NCBI RefSeq assembly: GCF_001665535.1
Contig: NZ_LZSQ01000113.1
Location: 124,001 to 188,000 of the forward strand
DNA: 64,000 bases
DNA from: Mycobacterium sp. 852002-51961_SCH5331710
GTDB taxonomy: Bacteria; Actinomycetota; Actinomycetes; Mycobacteriales; Mycobacteriaceae
Reading direction: 5' to 3'
Shown here piece by piece: positions 33,195-41,536 of this stretch. The first letter of the stretch is position 1. The number at the start of each line of letters is the position of its first letter. The position numbers and the translations under genes were made by a program. The notes below the pieces were generated by a model. It did no database searches, was not told the origin of the DNA, and saw only the letters and a list, made by a program, of their open reading frames with translations.

Positions 33195-34044
33195 CCAGAT
33201 CGCCGTGGTGCACGGCGGCTGGCGGAACCGTCACAGTGCTCTGCGGCTGATCGACAGGGCGGCGAAGAAGTGCCTTCGCAAGGCTCGACGCAACGCCGAC
33301 GAGGTGGACCTCCTCGTCAACGCGGGCATCTACCGCGACCGCAATCTCGGCGAGCCCGCCCTCGCCTCGATGATCCAGGACGACATCGGAGCCAATGACG
33401 AGCGGCCGCACACCGGCGGGCACGGCACCTTCTCGTTCGACGTCGCCAACGGCTCGTGCGGAATGCTCACCGCCCTGCACATCGTCGACGGCTTCCTGCG
33501 GTCGCGGGTGATCGACTGCGCATTGGTGGTCGCCGGTGACGCCGATCCGGGACGCGGTGCGAGCGAGGCATTCCCCTACAGCCCCGCAGGCGCCTCGCTG
33601 CTGTGCGGCTGGTCCGAAGACGGACGCGGGCTCGGGCCGGTCTGGTGGGAACGGTCGCAAGACGACGACACGGTGTCGGCCACCATCGGGATGGTGGATC
33701 ACCGCAATCTTCTGAGGATTCGCGAATCACGCTCTGCGGAACGTTGTTTCGCGCGTACCGCGGTGCGTGCGGCACAGCGCTGCCTCACCGAATCGAATAC
33801 CGAAATCGCTGAGATCGCGTCGATAGTGGCGGCGCCGGCTGGGCCGGCATTCCGAGCGGAGCTGGCGGCCGAGCTGGACATCCCGATCGAACGCATCATC
33901 GTCGGCGACGACCAGCACATGCACACCGCCGCCCTGGCGGCCGCGCTCGCTAAGGCCGCCGACGCCACCCCGACCGGCGGCCTGGTGATGATCATCACCG
34001 CGGGCGCGGGCGTGACGGCCGGGGCAGCCCTGTACCGGACGTAG
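33178..34044 (+). CDS. KAS III-like partner protein, active site degenerate
   Basis: 288 residues, short for the fold. The nucleophile region is kept (FDVANGSCGMLTAL, Cys94), but the His motif is replaced by APAGPAFRAEL and the Asn region by GDDQHMHTAALAAAL. So it has Cys but no recognisable His/Asn pair. Related split pairs exist in which one subunit catalyses and the other is structural (for example PqsB/PqsC). The 17-base overlap with the complete synthase supports a heterodimer. It is convergent with pfkB, ten bases apart. Function is inferred only. Confidence 0.75.
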   Translation: MGTVIDQIAVVHGGWRNRHSALRLIDRAAKKCLRKARRNADEVDLLVNAGIYRDRNLGEPALASMIQDDIGANDERPHTGGHGTFSFDVANGSCGMLTALHIVDGFLRSRVIDCALVVAGDADPGRGASEAFPYSPAGASLLCGWSEDGRGLGPVWWERSQDDDTVSATIGMVDHRNLLRIRESRSAERCFARTAVRAAQRCLTESNTEIAEIASIVAAPAGPAFRAELAAELDIPIERIIVGDDQHMHTAALAAALAKAADATPTGGLVMIITAGAGVTAGAALYRT

Positions 34045-34054
34045 CGGAAACCCT

Positions 34055-35032
34055 TCAGGCGGGGAGGAAGTCGACCTGCGTCGGCTCGGGAACCCGGGCG
34101 AAGAAGCGCTCCACGTCGGAGCGCGTCGGGGCGACGGTGCCCGGCGTCAACAGCATCGCGGTGGCTGCCGCAACACCGAACCGAACCGCCTCATTCAACG
34201 GCCAGCCACGGCTGAGACCGACCACGATCGCGGCGACCATCGCGTCGCCGGCGCCCACGCCGCTGACGACGTGCACCGGCACGGCAGGGATTCGTTCATT
34301 GCGTCGCGGGGTCACCACGAGAGCCCCATGGGATCCGAGGGACACCACCACCGACTGGGTGATGCCGCGGTCGATCAACTCGCGGGCAGCGGCGAATTGC
34401 GCCGCCTCCGTGACCAGGTCACGACCCACACATTCGCGCAGTTCGCGGATGCTCGGCTTGAGCAGGAACACCCCGGACGTCACATGGGCCAGCCCACCGC
34501 CCGAGGTGTCGAGCACCAGAAGTGAACCGGTCTCGCGGCAGATGTCCGCCACGCGCTGATACCAGTCCGGCGGCACCGACGGCGGCAGGCTGCCGCTGGC
34601 GACGACGAACTCGGCCGACGCGGCCGCCGCCCTCAATTCGTCCAGGCACCGCGCCTGCTCCTCCGGAGTGATCTGCGGACCCGGTAACACGAAGCGGTAC
34701 TGCTTACCGGTGGTGCGTTCGTTGACCGTGAAGCTCTCGCGGGTCGAATCGGCGATCGGTATGACTCGCGAAGGCACACCGGCCTCGGCAAGCAGCTTCT
34801 CCACTTGGCCGCCGGTCGAACCCCCTACCGGAAACACGGCCGACGCCGGTACTCCCAGGACGCTGGCGACGCGCGAGACATTGATGCCGCCGCCACCCGC
34901 GTCGTACCGCGCTCCGGCGCAACGGATCTTGTCGGTGGGGCGCACGACGTCCGCACTGGTCGTGATGTCGAGCGCAGGGTTCATCGTCAATGTCGTGATG
35001 ACGGTTCGGCTCTGCCCCCGACTACGTTGCAT
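34055..35032 (-). CDS. pfkB: PfkB-family 6-phosphofructokinase
   Basis: 325 residues. The 1-phosphofructokinase/PfkB pattern is present: TLTMNPALDITTSADVV at the N-terminus, GGGGINVSRVASVLG, and the C-terminal signature VSGVGAGDAMVAAIVVGL with the catalytic Asp in GAGD. It phosphorylates fructose-6-phosphate or a related hexose phosphate. In M. tuberculosis pfkB (Rv2029c) follows Rv2030c within the DosR regulon; here the same order is kept, and the ATG at 35032 overlaps the Rv2030c-like stop by one base (TGATG). The open frame continues to 35791, but that part is in the neighbour gene and shows no homology. Confidence 0.9.
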   Translation of the reverse strand: MQRSRGQSRTVITTLTMNPALDITTSADVVRPTDKIRCAGARYDAGGGGINVSRVASVLGVPASAVFPVGGSTGGQVEKLLAEAGVPSRVIPIADSTRESFTVNERTTGKQYRFVLPGPQITPEEQARCLDELRAAAASAEFVVASGSLPPSVPPDWYQRVADICRETGSLLVLDTSGGGLAHVTSGVFLLKPSIRELRECVGRDLVTEAAQFAAARELIDRGITQSVVVSLGSHGALVVTPRRNERIPAVPVHVVSGVGAGDAMVAAIVVGLSRGWPLNEAVRFGVAAATAMLLTPGTVAPTRSDVERFFARVPEPTQVDFLPA

Positions 35033-37080
35033 CACAAACCCGTCGGGTAGGTTTCGGGCGACTCCCCGGCGACCCACACACTGCTCACCTCGAGCGGTTC
35101 GAGCGCACGGGTCCGATCGATGTGGATGATGGCGTCGAACTGTTCGCCCGGGCGCACGTGGTAGTAGTGGCTCTGACGTTCCGTCGCCGGGAGGTAGATC
35201 ACACCGATGGCCCGCGACAGCCGCACCACATCGAGCGGGCGGGCGGATGCGCGGCTGATCAACGGCGAGATCAGGAAAGCCGGTCGCTCCGTCTCGTGAA
35301 ACAGTTCCTCGATGCTGCCGTTCAACGCGGGCCGGACGACCTTGCGCTCGGCGATGCCGCCCCACTCGCTGGCAGCGGTGACCGTGCCCGAGTAGGTCGT
35401 CAGACCGATCAGCCGACAGCCGTCGCCGTAGCGCTCCCGCACGAGCTGGCCGAGAGTCAGTTGACCGTCGCTGCCGACCTCCGTGGCGCGCGCGTCGCCG
35501 ACGTGAGAGTTGTGAGCCCACACCACAATCCGGGAGGTGTGGGCCCCGTTCCGCCGGTCCAAATGGGTCAACAGCGCTTGTAGCGTCTGGGCCATGTGTT
35601 GGTCCCGCAGATTCCACGACGTGACGCGGCCGCTGACCATGGCGCGGTAATACCGTTCGGCGTCGCGCACGGTCAGAGCGTTCTGCTGCGCGTAGAACGC
35701 CTCGTCTTCGGTCAACAGCCCATCGCGACGTGCGTACTCCAGTGTGATCTTCTGCGTTTCGACCAGTTGCTCGACCACCTCTCGTTCGCACGACAGTCCC
35801 GCGCCGAATGCGGCCGCGAACCCGTAGGCCTGACCGTCATCGGCTGAGGCATGGTCGAAGCAGGAGTAGCGCACTCTCGCCCGCGCCGCGGCCTGCGGGT
35901 CCACCTGGTCGAGATAGGCGATCACCTCGCGCATCGACCGGTGCAGGCTGTAGAGGTCGAGCCCGTAGAAGCCTGCCTGCCGTCCACCGCCGGCCGTATC
36001 GATCCGTTGGTTGTGACCGTGCAACCAGTCGACGAAGTCACGGACCACGACATTGCGCCACATCCATGCGGGAAATCGTTCGAAGCCGCGCAGCGCTTCC
36101 TCGGCCGAGCTGTCGGCACCCCGACCGTGAACGTATCGATTGACCCGGTAGGCGTCCGGCCAGTCGGCCTCGGCGGCAACGCCGCAGAAACCCTTCGCCT
36201 CGATCAGCCACTTGGTGATCTGGGCCCGCGCCTCGTAGAACTCGTGGGTGCCGTGAGAACTCTCGCCGATCAGGACGACCCGGGCATCGCCGATGATCTC
36301 GTCGAGAGCATCCACCGGCGGCATGCCGCCGGGCGCATCCACGGCCGCACGGTCGATCACCTCCGCAGGCGCCTCCTGCAGCCGGATTCGGGCGGTGGGG
36401 AGACCGGACGTGGGTGTGGCCAGTAGATCCCGCACTTCCTCGTCGCTGACCTGGTGGAAGTCCCAGAACGACTCTCCCACCGCCAGAAACGGCGTCGGCA
36501 TGCTTGCGCACACCACGTCGTCGGCGATCCCCGCGAACTCCCGGCAGGTCGACTCAGGCGCCGCAGGCACGGCGACCACGATCTCGGCGGGGTCGGACTC
36601 ACGCAACGCCTGTATCGCGGCGAGCATGCTGGCCCCCGTGGCCAACCCGTCGTCGACCAGGATCACGGTCTTACCGGTGACGTCCACCGGAGGGCGGCCG
36701 CCACGGTAGGCCGCCTCCCGCCGGAGCAACTCGCGGCCTTCCCGTTCGGCGACATCGCGGAGTTGCTGAGGCGTGACCCGAAGCGCGCGCAGCATGTCGT
36801 CGTTGACGACGACGCGACCCCCGCTCGCCAACGCCCCGACCGCGAACTCCTCGTGCCCGGGCGCGCCGAGTTTGCGTACGACGAAGGCGTCAAGCGGAGC
36901 GGCCAGCGCCGCGGCGACTTCCCAGGCGACCGGGATCCCACCCCGCGGAAGACCTAGCACGACAACGCCTTCCCTGCCTCGGTAGGCGCCGAGCATCCCG
37001 GCCAGAACCCGGCCCGCTTCGCGGCGATCGCGGAACACCCGCCGCGGCGCGTTCCTGACCGCCGCCCGTGCACGCGTCAT
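35032..37080 (-). CDS. Rv2030c-like fusion: phosphoribosyltransferase plus erythromycin-esterase-like domain
   Basis: 682 residues, about the length of M. tuberculosis Rv2030c. The N-terminal 210 residues are a type I phosphoribosyltransferase (VVLGLPRGGIPVAWEVA, PRPP loop VILVDDGLATGASMLAA). The remainder is an erythromycin-esterase-like domain (VVLIGESSHGTHEFYEAR, AEADWPDAYRVNRYV, VVWAHNSHVGDARA with the His/Glu residues of that fold). The actual substrate is unknown. It lies between a DUF1876 gene and pfkB on the same strand with very short gaps, a single operon. In M. tuberculosis hspX stands where DUF1876 is here. Confidence 0.92.
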   Translation of the reverse strand: MTRARAAVRNAPRRVFRDRREAGRVLAGMLGAYRGREGVVVLGLPRGGIPVAWEVAAALAAPLDAFVVRKLGAPGHEEFAVGALASGGRVVVNDDMLRALRVTPQQLRDVAEREGRELLRREAAYRGGRPPVDVTGKTVILVDDGLATGASMLAAIQALRESDPAEIVVAVPAAPESTCREFAGIADDVVCASMPTPFLAVGESFWDFHQVSDEEVRDLLATPTSGLPTARIRLQEAPAEVIDRAAVDAPGGMPPVDALDEIIGDARVVLIGESSHGTHEFYEARAQITKWLIEAKGFCGVAAEADWPDAYRVNRYVHGRGADSSAEEALRGFERFPAWMWRNVVVRDFVDWLHGHNQRIDTAGGGRQAGFYGLDLYSLHRSMREVIAYLDQVDPQAAARARVRYSCFDHASADDGQAYGFAAAFGAGLSCEREVVEQLVETQKITLEYARRDGLLTEDEAFYAQQNALTVRDAERYYRAMVSGRVTSWNLRDQHMAQTLQALLTHLDRRNGAHTSRIVVWAHNSHVGDARATEVGSDGQLTLGQLVRERYGDGCRLIGLTTYSGTVTAASEWGGIAERKVVRPALNGSIEELFHETERPAFLISPLISRASARPLDVVRLSRAIGVIYLPATERQSHYYHVRPGEQFDAIIHIDRTRALEPLEVSSVWVAGESPETYPTGL

Positions 37081-37101
37081 CTCGCTTCTCCGTTTCAGAG
37101 G

Positions 37102-37386
37102 TCAGTACGTGAACTTGGCCGGCTGATGGGTGACGGCCTCAATGTCGCTGGCCGACACCGACATCAGCCGCTTGCCGAGATCCGTCAGTGCACGCGATAC
37201 GGCAAGCTCGTCGCCGATCTCGGCCACGTTTCGGTCGGCCGGATCGAGCCGGGCCATACCGATGCCGACCTCCTCCCTCTCCCGCCAGGACAATCGAGCC
37301 TTGGCTTTGGTGAGGCCCATGTGCTCGTCGATCGAGACCTCGACGGTCCAGTGCTTGACCACGTGGTCTGAGTCAGGCTTGCTCAT
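37102..37386 (-). CDS. DUF1876-family protein (Rv2632c-like)
   Basis: 94 residues from ATG 37386, which has a GAGGAG ribosome site eight bases upstream. Recognisable text is HWTVEVSIDEHMGLTKAKARL, WREREEVGIGMARLDPADRNV and IGDELAVSRALTDLGKRLM, the DUF1876 pattern. It is a dsRBD-like small fold of unknown role, found with dormancy genes in mycobacteria. First gene of a probable operon with the Rv2030c-like gene and pfkB. Two DosR-type sites lie upstream (37459-37493). Confidence 0.85.
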   Translation of the reverse strand: MSKPDSDHVVKHWTVEVSIDEHMGLTKAKARLSWREREEVGIGMARLDPADRNVAEIGDELAVSRALTDLGKRLMSVSASDIEAVTHQPAKFTY

Positions 37387-37458
37387 GTCGCCATCTCCTC
37401 GATGATCAGAGTTCGATTCCCACGTCGAATCCGACCATCCGGAGCGCGATTCCGGATA

Positions 37459-37493
37459 GGGGCCGAAGTCCCACCTCGAGGGGCCGTTCGCCG
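37459..37493 (-). promoter_or_regulatory. Tandem DosR boxes of the DUF1876/Rv2030c-like/pfkB operon
   Basis: GGGGCCGAAGTCCC (37459-37472; the minus strand reads GGGACTTCGGCCCC) is a strong match. GGGGCCGTTCGCCG (37480-37493) is weaker, centres 21 bp apart. A start 43 bp downstream on the minus strand (about 37422) would leave a 36-base leader with the GAGGAG site; TCGGAT is at the -10 position. Confidence 0.6.
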
Positions 37494-37544
37494 GGCACGA
37501 TCCGACCCCGCGGCCTTCCGTGTCCCACATCCGGCGGCGACTCG

Positions 37545-37558
37545 AGGACTAGCGGCCC
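37545..37558 (+). promoter_or_regulatory. DosR-type box of SRPBCC copy 2
   Basis: AGGACTAGCGGCCC, followed by TAGT. The centre (37551.5) is 42.5 bp before the ATG at 37594, with CATGGT (37582-37587) six bases before the ATG. The geometry suggests a leaderless mRNA. Confidence 0.6.
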
Positions 37559-37593
37559 TAGTAGCGCGATGCGTAAGCGGCCATGGTGGAGCC

Positions 37594-38265
37594 ATGACGA
37601 ACTTGCTGCGGGTAGGAGGGGCCCTCGCGGTGTTGTACGGAGCGCGGCGCTTCTACCGCAACTGGGGCACGACGAAGGAAGAATGCCGGATGCGGCTGGC
37701 CGGCGACGAACTGCTCGACGGGCCCGTCGTCCAGAGCACCGAGGCGGTATGGATCGACGCCCCGCCCTCGACTGTGTGGCAGTGGCTGGTCCAGATCGGC
37801 CAGGATCGTGGTGGCCTGTATACGTTCGAGGCCTTCGAGAACTTCGCGGGTCTGCAATACCGGAACGCCGACCGCATCCATCCTGAGTGGCAGGACCTGG
37901 CACCGGGGGACGCTGTGCGGCTGGCCCCCAAGGGCTGGATGGGCCTACGGGACGGGATCGTCTTGCAGGTGGTCGACGTCGTCGCCGGCGAATCGATCGT
38001 GTTGCGATCCATGTCACCGGCGCTGTGGGACACCGTGTGGTCGTTCCACATCGTTGCGCACTGGGATGACCGCTGTCGGTTGATGGTACGGACCCGCACG
38101 CGGCTCCGGCACCCAGGCCAGGTGCTGGCCGACGAGTTAGCGGGGCCGGCAAGGGCCTTCGTCACCCGCGGGATGCTGCTCGGCATCAAACGCAGGGCGC
38201 AGCAACAGTTTCAGGCCGAGACATCCGCCGGGAAGGCCACCGGCGACTTGCACCGCACGGTGTGA
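37594..38265 (+). CDS. SRPBCC-fold protein, copy 2
   Basis: 223 residues. It shares with the 31279-31980 product the layout of a short N-terminal hydrophobic stretch, a GDELLDGPVV segment, VWIDAPPSTVWQWLVQIGQDRGGLYTFEAFE and RIHPEWQDLAPGDAVRLAP (quoted in parts). The C-terminus (RAFVTRGMLLGIKRRAQQQF) mirrors copy 1. The fold binds hydrophobic ligands or acts as a cyclase-like enzyme; the ligand is unknown. It has its own DosR-type box and probable leaderless start. The two copies bracket the pfkB/KAS block. Confidence 0.8.
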   Translation: MTNLLRVGGALAVLYGARRFYRNWGTTKEECRMRLAGDELLDGPVVQSTEAVWIDAPPSTVWQWLVQIGQDRGGLYTFEAFENFAGLQYRNADRIHPEWQDLAPGDAVRLAPKGWMGLRDGIVLQVVDVVAGESIVLRSMSPALWDTVWSFHIVAHWDDRCRLMVRTRTRLRHPGQVLADELAGPARAFVTRGMLLGIKRRAQQQFQAETSAGKATGDLHRTV

Positions 38266-38286
38266 TCGACGACGCCGCCGAGCCGC

Positions 38287-38721
38287 TCAGACGACCGTGA
38301 ATCCGCGATCGGGTTCCGAGCCGAAGTGGAACCGGCGGCCCGTCACACGCAGCGGACGGATCCGCACGTAATGGGGTTTGACCGTGGCCGTCCACGGAAG
38401 CAGCTGCGCCCGCTCGGCCTCATCGATCTCGTCATCGGTGCGAAGTGTCCGGGCCAGGCCCCTGATCACCACGCTCCAACCCTCGACGGCGTTGTGGTCG
38501 TCGGCCTCGAACAACACGTTCTTGTTGATCACCGCGCTGCTCAACTTCGTGCCCTCGGCCGTGCGGAACAGCACGGTGCGGTTCTGGATCACGAAGTTGA
38601 CCGGGAAGATCTCCGGCTCGCCGCCGACGCTGGTCACGAGGCGCCCCAGCGAGGAAGCCGACATCAGGTTCCAGCATTCGCTCTCGGAGAGGATTTCGAT
38701 CGGTCGCGTCGGTGTGGACAT
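38287..38721 (-). CDS. PNPOx-like split-barrel protein, second copy
   Basis: 144 residues. The pattern is ESECWNLMSASSLGRLVTSV, IFPVNFVIQNRTVLFRTAEGTKL, NVLFEADDHNAVEGWSVVIRGLAR and a C-terminal RPLRVTGRRFHFG (quoted in parts), as in the 25039-25491 protein. The fold binds FMN or F420. It is divergent from hyhB; the 108-base gap carries a tandem DosR pair nearly symmetric to both starts. TACCGT lies seven bases before the ATG. Substrate unknown. Confidence 0.85.
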   Translation of the reverse strand: MSTPTRPIEILSESECWNLMSASSLGRLVTSVGGEPEIFPVNFVIQNRTVLFRTAEGTKLSSAVINKNVLFEADDHNAVEGWSVVIRGLARTLRTDDEIDEAERAQLLPWTATVKPHYVRIRPLRVTGRRFHFGSEPDRGFTVV

Positions 38722-38757
38722 GGTTACGACGGTACGGAGAACAAGCGCCAGGCGACG

Positions 38758-38794
38758 CTGCCAAAAGTCCCTTCGGCTAATGCCCTAAAGGCCC
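38758..38794. promoter_or_regulatory. Shared divergent DosR promoter (PNPOx copy 2 / hydrogenase)
   Basis: CTGCCAAAAGTCCC (38758-38771) and TGCCCTAAAGGCCC (38781-38794), centres 38764.5 and 38787.5. They lie 65.5 and 42.5 bp before the hyhB ATG (38830), and 43.5 and 66.5 bp from the PNPOx ATG (38721) on the other side. Minus -10 candidate is TACCGT; the plus one is poor (GACGAT, 38817-38822). Confidence 0.65.
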
Positions 38795-38829
38795 TGTATT
38801 CCGGGAGGGTTAGCAGGACGATAGAGCCC

Positions 38830-39930
38830 ATGAGCAGCGCCGTGATCGAGGCCGCCGCCATGGGGGAACTGGTCAGCACGCTTCAGCAGCGTGGTTACCG
38901 GGTCATCGGACCCACCCGGTCCGAGAATGCGATCGTCCTGGCCGAATTGGCCTCTGCCGACGATCTGCCCCGGGGCTGGGGCGTGGACACCGGACCCGGC
39001 CATTACCGGTTGCGCAAACGCGACGACGACGCGCTGTTCGGCCATTCAGCCGGACCGCAGTCCTGGAAACAGTTCCTCCACCCACCTCGGCAGCAGCTGT
39101 GGTCCTCCGAAGGCGAGACGTCCGAAGAGCCTCCGAAATACGCGTTCCTCGGGGTGCGGGCCTGCGATCTGTCCGCCATCGCCGTCCTCAACGGCGTGCT
39201 CGGCGTGGCCAGTCATCCGGACCAGGGGTTCGTCGGTCGGCTGGCGCGGATCTTCGTCGTGGCCGTCAACTGCACCGAACCCGGCGGGCTGTGCTTCTGC
39301 GCGTCGATGGGCACCGGACCCGAGGTCGGGCCCGGCTACGACCTGGCGCTCACCGAACGCATCGACGGCAACCGACACAATTACCTGGTCGACGTGGGAA
39401 GCGAAGTTGGCGAAGACGTGCTTTCCGCTCTGCCGCACCGCGATGCCACCCCCGACGAGATCGACTCCGCTCGAGGCGATGTCGCGGACGCGGCCGACAA
39501 GATGGGCCGCCGGATGCCTGCCGGCGACCTGCGCGAGCTGCTGATCGACTCACGCGAATCGCCTCAGTGGGATGAGGTGGCCAGTCGATGCTTGACGTGT
39601 GGGAACTGCACGATGGTCTGCCCCACGTGTTTCTGCACCACCGTCGAAGACACCACCGATCTCACGGGACAGCACGCCGAGCGATGGATGCAGTGGGCGT
39701 CGTGCTTCGAGTTCGACTTCACGTTCATTCACGAAGGGAGCGTTCGGCAATCGGGCGCCTCGCGATACCGCCATTGGATCACCCACAAGCTCGGCACCTG
39801 GCATGACCAGTTCGGCAGTTCTGGCTGCGTCGGTTGCGGGCGATGCATCGCCTGGTGCCCCACCGGAATCGACATCACCGAGGAGATGCACAACCTCGCC
39901 GCCCGGCAGGCCGAAGCCGGTGAGGACTGA
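38830..39930 (+). CDS. hyhB: Group 3b [NiFe]-hydrogenase, Fe-S beta subunit
   Basis: 366 residues from ATG 38830. The N-terminal two thirds is the family domain (RVIGPTRSENAIVLAELAS, YAFLGVRACDLSAIAVLNGVL, CASMGTGPEVGPGYDLALT, in parts). The C-terminus has two [4Fe-4S] sites: CLTCGNCTMVCPTCFCTT and CVGCGRCIAWCPTGID. It forms the electron chain between the hydrogenase dimer and the flavin subunit. First gene of hyhBGSL. The corresponding enzyme in M. smegmatis (Hyd3) is hypoxia-induced and DosR-dependent. The start lies 42.5 bp from a DosR-type site. Confidence 0.9.
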   Translation: MSSAVIEAAAMGELVSTLQQRGYRVIGPTRSENAIVLAELASADDLPRGWGVDTGPGHYRLRKRDDDALFGHSAGPQSWKQFLHPPRQQLWSSEGETSEEPPKYAFLGVRACDLSAIAVLNGVLGVASHPDQGFVGRLARIFVVAVNCTEPGGLCFCASMGTGPEVGPGYDLALTERIDGNRHNYLVDVGSEVGEDVLSALPHRDATPDEIDSARGDVADAADKMGRRMPAGDLRELLIDSRESPQWDEVASRCLTCGNCTMVCPTCFCTTVEDTTDLTGQHAERWMQWASCFEFDFTFIHEGSVRQSGASRYRHWITHKLGTWHDQFGSSGCVGCGRCIAWCPTGIDITEEMHNLAARQAEAGED

Positions 39931-40777
39931 AACCGAGGCGCCGCAGGCGCCGTCGTCAGCGATGACCCCGGTGCCGTACCGGGTGCGCCGCCGAACCGAC
40001 GAGAATCGCGATTCGGCGACGCTGTCCCTGCAACCGGTGCACGATCCGCTACCGACACCCCGGCCCGGTGAGTTCATGATGATGTACGCCTTCGGTATCG
40101 GTGAGATCGCGATCTCCGTCAGCGGCGTACCGGAATCCGGCGGCGACGAGATTCTTCACAGCGTTCGGTCGGTCGGCGCGGTCAGCCGCGCACTTCACGG
40201 CGCCGACCCCGGCAGCGTGATCGGCATGCGGGGGCCGTTCGGCACCGGCTGGCGACTGCCCGAGGCGGCCGGGGACGACGTGGTGATCGTCGCGGGCGGC
40301 GTCGGCCTGGCACCGCTTCGGCCGGTCGTCCTGGCCACGCTGACCGATCGCGACTCCTACGGTCGGGTGACCCTCATCGCGGGCGCGCGCTCGCGCGACG
40401 ACTTCCTTTTCGCCCAAGAGCTCGCCGACTGGTCGCGTAGCGGAGTCATCGACGTGCACATGACCGTCGACGTCCCGATACAGGGGTGGCCCGGCGAAGT
40501 CGGCTTCGTCACCGAACCCCTACGCCGCACACCGGTTCGGGCCCACCGCACCACCGCGTTTCTGTGCGGCCCCGAAGCCATGATGCGCAACAGTGCCATC
40601 GAGTTGCTCCGGAAAGGCATGCCCCCAAACAAGATCCAGGTATCGCTGGAACGAAACATGCAATGCGGAATCGGATGGTGCGGACACTGCCAGCTCGGTC
40701 CCCTGCTGTTGTGCCGGGACGGACCGGTCGTCGGGTACGACGTCGCCGAAGCCCTGCTCAGCGTGAAGGAGCTGTAA
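39920..40777 (+). CDS. hyhG: Group 3b hydrogenase, FAD/NAD(P) diaphorase subunit
   Basis: 285 residues from GTG 39920, which overlaps the hyhB end by 11 bases; ATG 39962 (271 residues) is an alternative. It has a ferredoxin-NADP reductase-like FAD domain (GEFMMMYAFGIGEIAISVSG), a nucleotide-binding motif (VVIVAGGVGLAPLRPVV, LIAGARSRDDFLFAQEL) and a C-terminal [2Fe-2S] site (NMQCGIGWCGHCQLGPLLLCRDGPV). It exchanges electrons with NAD(P)H. With hyhB, hyhS and hyhL it forms a soluble bidirectional NAD(P)-linked hydrogenase. Confidence 0.9.
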   Translation: MRTETEAPQAPSSAMTPVPYRVRRRTDENRDSATLSLQPVHDPLPTPRPGEFMMMYAFGIGEIAISVSGVPESGGDEILHSVRSVGAVSRALHGADPGSVIGMRGPFGTGWRLPEAAGDDVVIVAGGVGLAPLRPVVLATLTDRDSYGRVTLIAGARSRDDFLFAQELADWSRSGVIDVHMTVDVPIQGWPGEVGFVTEPLRRTPVRAHRTTAFLCGPEAMMRNSAIELLRKGMPPNKIQVSLERNMQCGIGWCGHCQLGPLLLCRDGPVVGYDVAEALLSVKEL

Positions 40778-41536
40778 GTGGGAACACCGAAACTTGCCGT
40801 GTGGAAGTTCGCATCCTGTGACGGCTGTCAACTGACCTTGCTGGACTGCGAGGACGAACTGTTGACGCTGGCCGACCAGGTGCAGATCGCCACGTTCCTG
40901 GAGGCGTCGAGCGCCACCGTCGCCGGCCCCTATGACGTATCGCTGGTGGAGGGCTCGATCACGACGGCGGCCGATGAGCGTCGTATCAAAGAGATCCGGG
41001 AACAATCCGAAGTGCTCGTCACGATCGGCGCGTGTGCCACCGCCGGCGGGGTCCAGGCCCTGCGGAACTTCGCCGATGTCTCCGAATTCGCCTCGGTCGT
41101 CTACGCCAAACCGGAATACATCGACACCCTGGCGACCTCGACGCCCGCCTCGGCACACGTCGCGGTCGACTACCAGATCCAGGGTTGTCCGATCGACCGA
41201 GGGCAACTGCTGGACACGCTGACCGCACTTCTGGTGGGGCGCAAACCGCGGTTGCCGGCCAAAACGGTTTGCACGGAGTGCAAGAACCGCGGCGTCACGT
41301 GCGTCGTGGTTGCCGACGGGACCCCGTGCCTGGGACCGGTCACCCACGCCGGATGCGGCGCGCTGTGTCCCACCTATCGGCGCGGCTGCTACGGATGTTT
41401 CGGGCCCGCCGCCACCCCCAACACCGCCGCGCTCATTCCGGTGTTGCGCCGGGACGGAATGTCGGCCGCCGGTGTCGACCGCGTCTTCGCCACCTTCAAC
41501 GCGGTCAACTTCAACCACGAACGGAATGACCGGTGA
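40778..41536 (+). CDS. hyhS: Group 3b [NiFe]-hydrogenase small subunit
   Basis: 252 residues from GTG 40778, directly after the hyhG stop. The proximal [4Fe-4S] ligands are seen as ASCDGCQLTLLDCEDE, IGACATAGGVQ and QGCPIDRGQ. The C-terminal Cys-rich part (CTECKNRGVTCV, CLGPVTHAGCGALCP, RRGCYGCFGP) fits two further clusters. It carries electrons from the NiFe site in HyhL to HyhB. No Tat signal, consistent with a cytoplasmic enzyme. The stop overlaps the hyhL start (GTGA). Confidence 0.92.
   Translation: MGTPKLAVWKFASCDGCQLTLLDCEDELLTLADQVQIATFLEASSATVAGPYDVSLVEGSITTAADERRIKEIREQSEVLVTIGACATAGGVQALRNFADVSEFASVVYAKPEYIDTLATSTPASAHVAVDYQIQGCPIDRGQLLDTLTALLVGRKPRLPAKTVCTECKNRGVTCVVVADGTPCLGPVTHAGCGALCPTYRRGCYGCFGPAATPNTAALIPVLRRDGMSAAGVDRVFATFNAVNFNHERNDR

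Noticed and set aside
35033..35791. N-terminal extension of pfkB
   Set aside because: Lies inside the Rv2030c-like gene in another frame; homology begins only after 35032.
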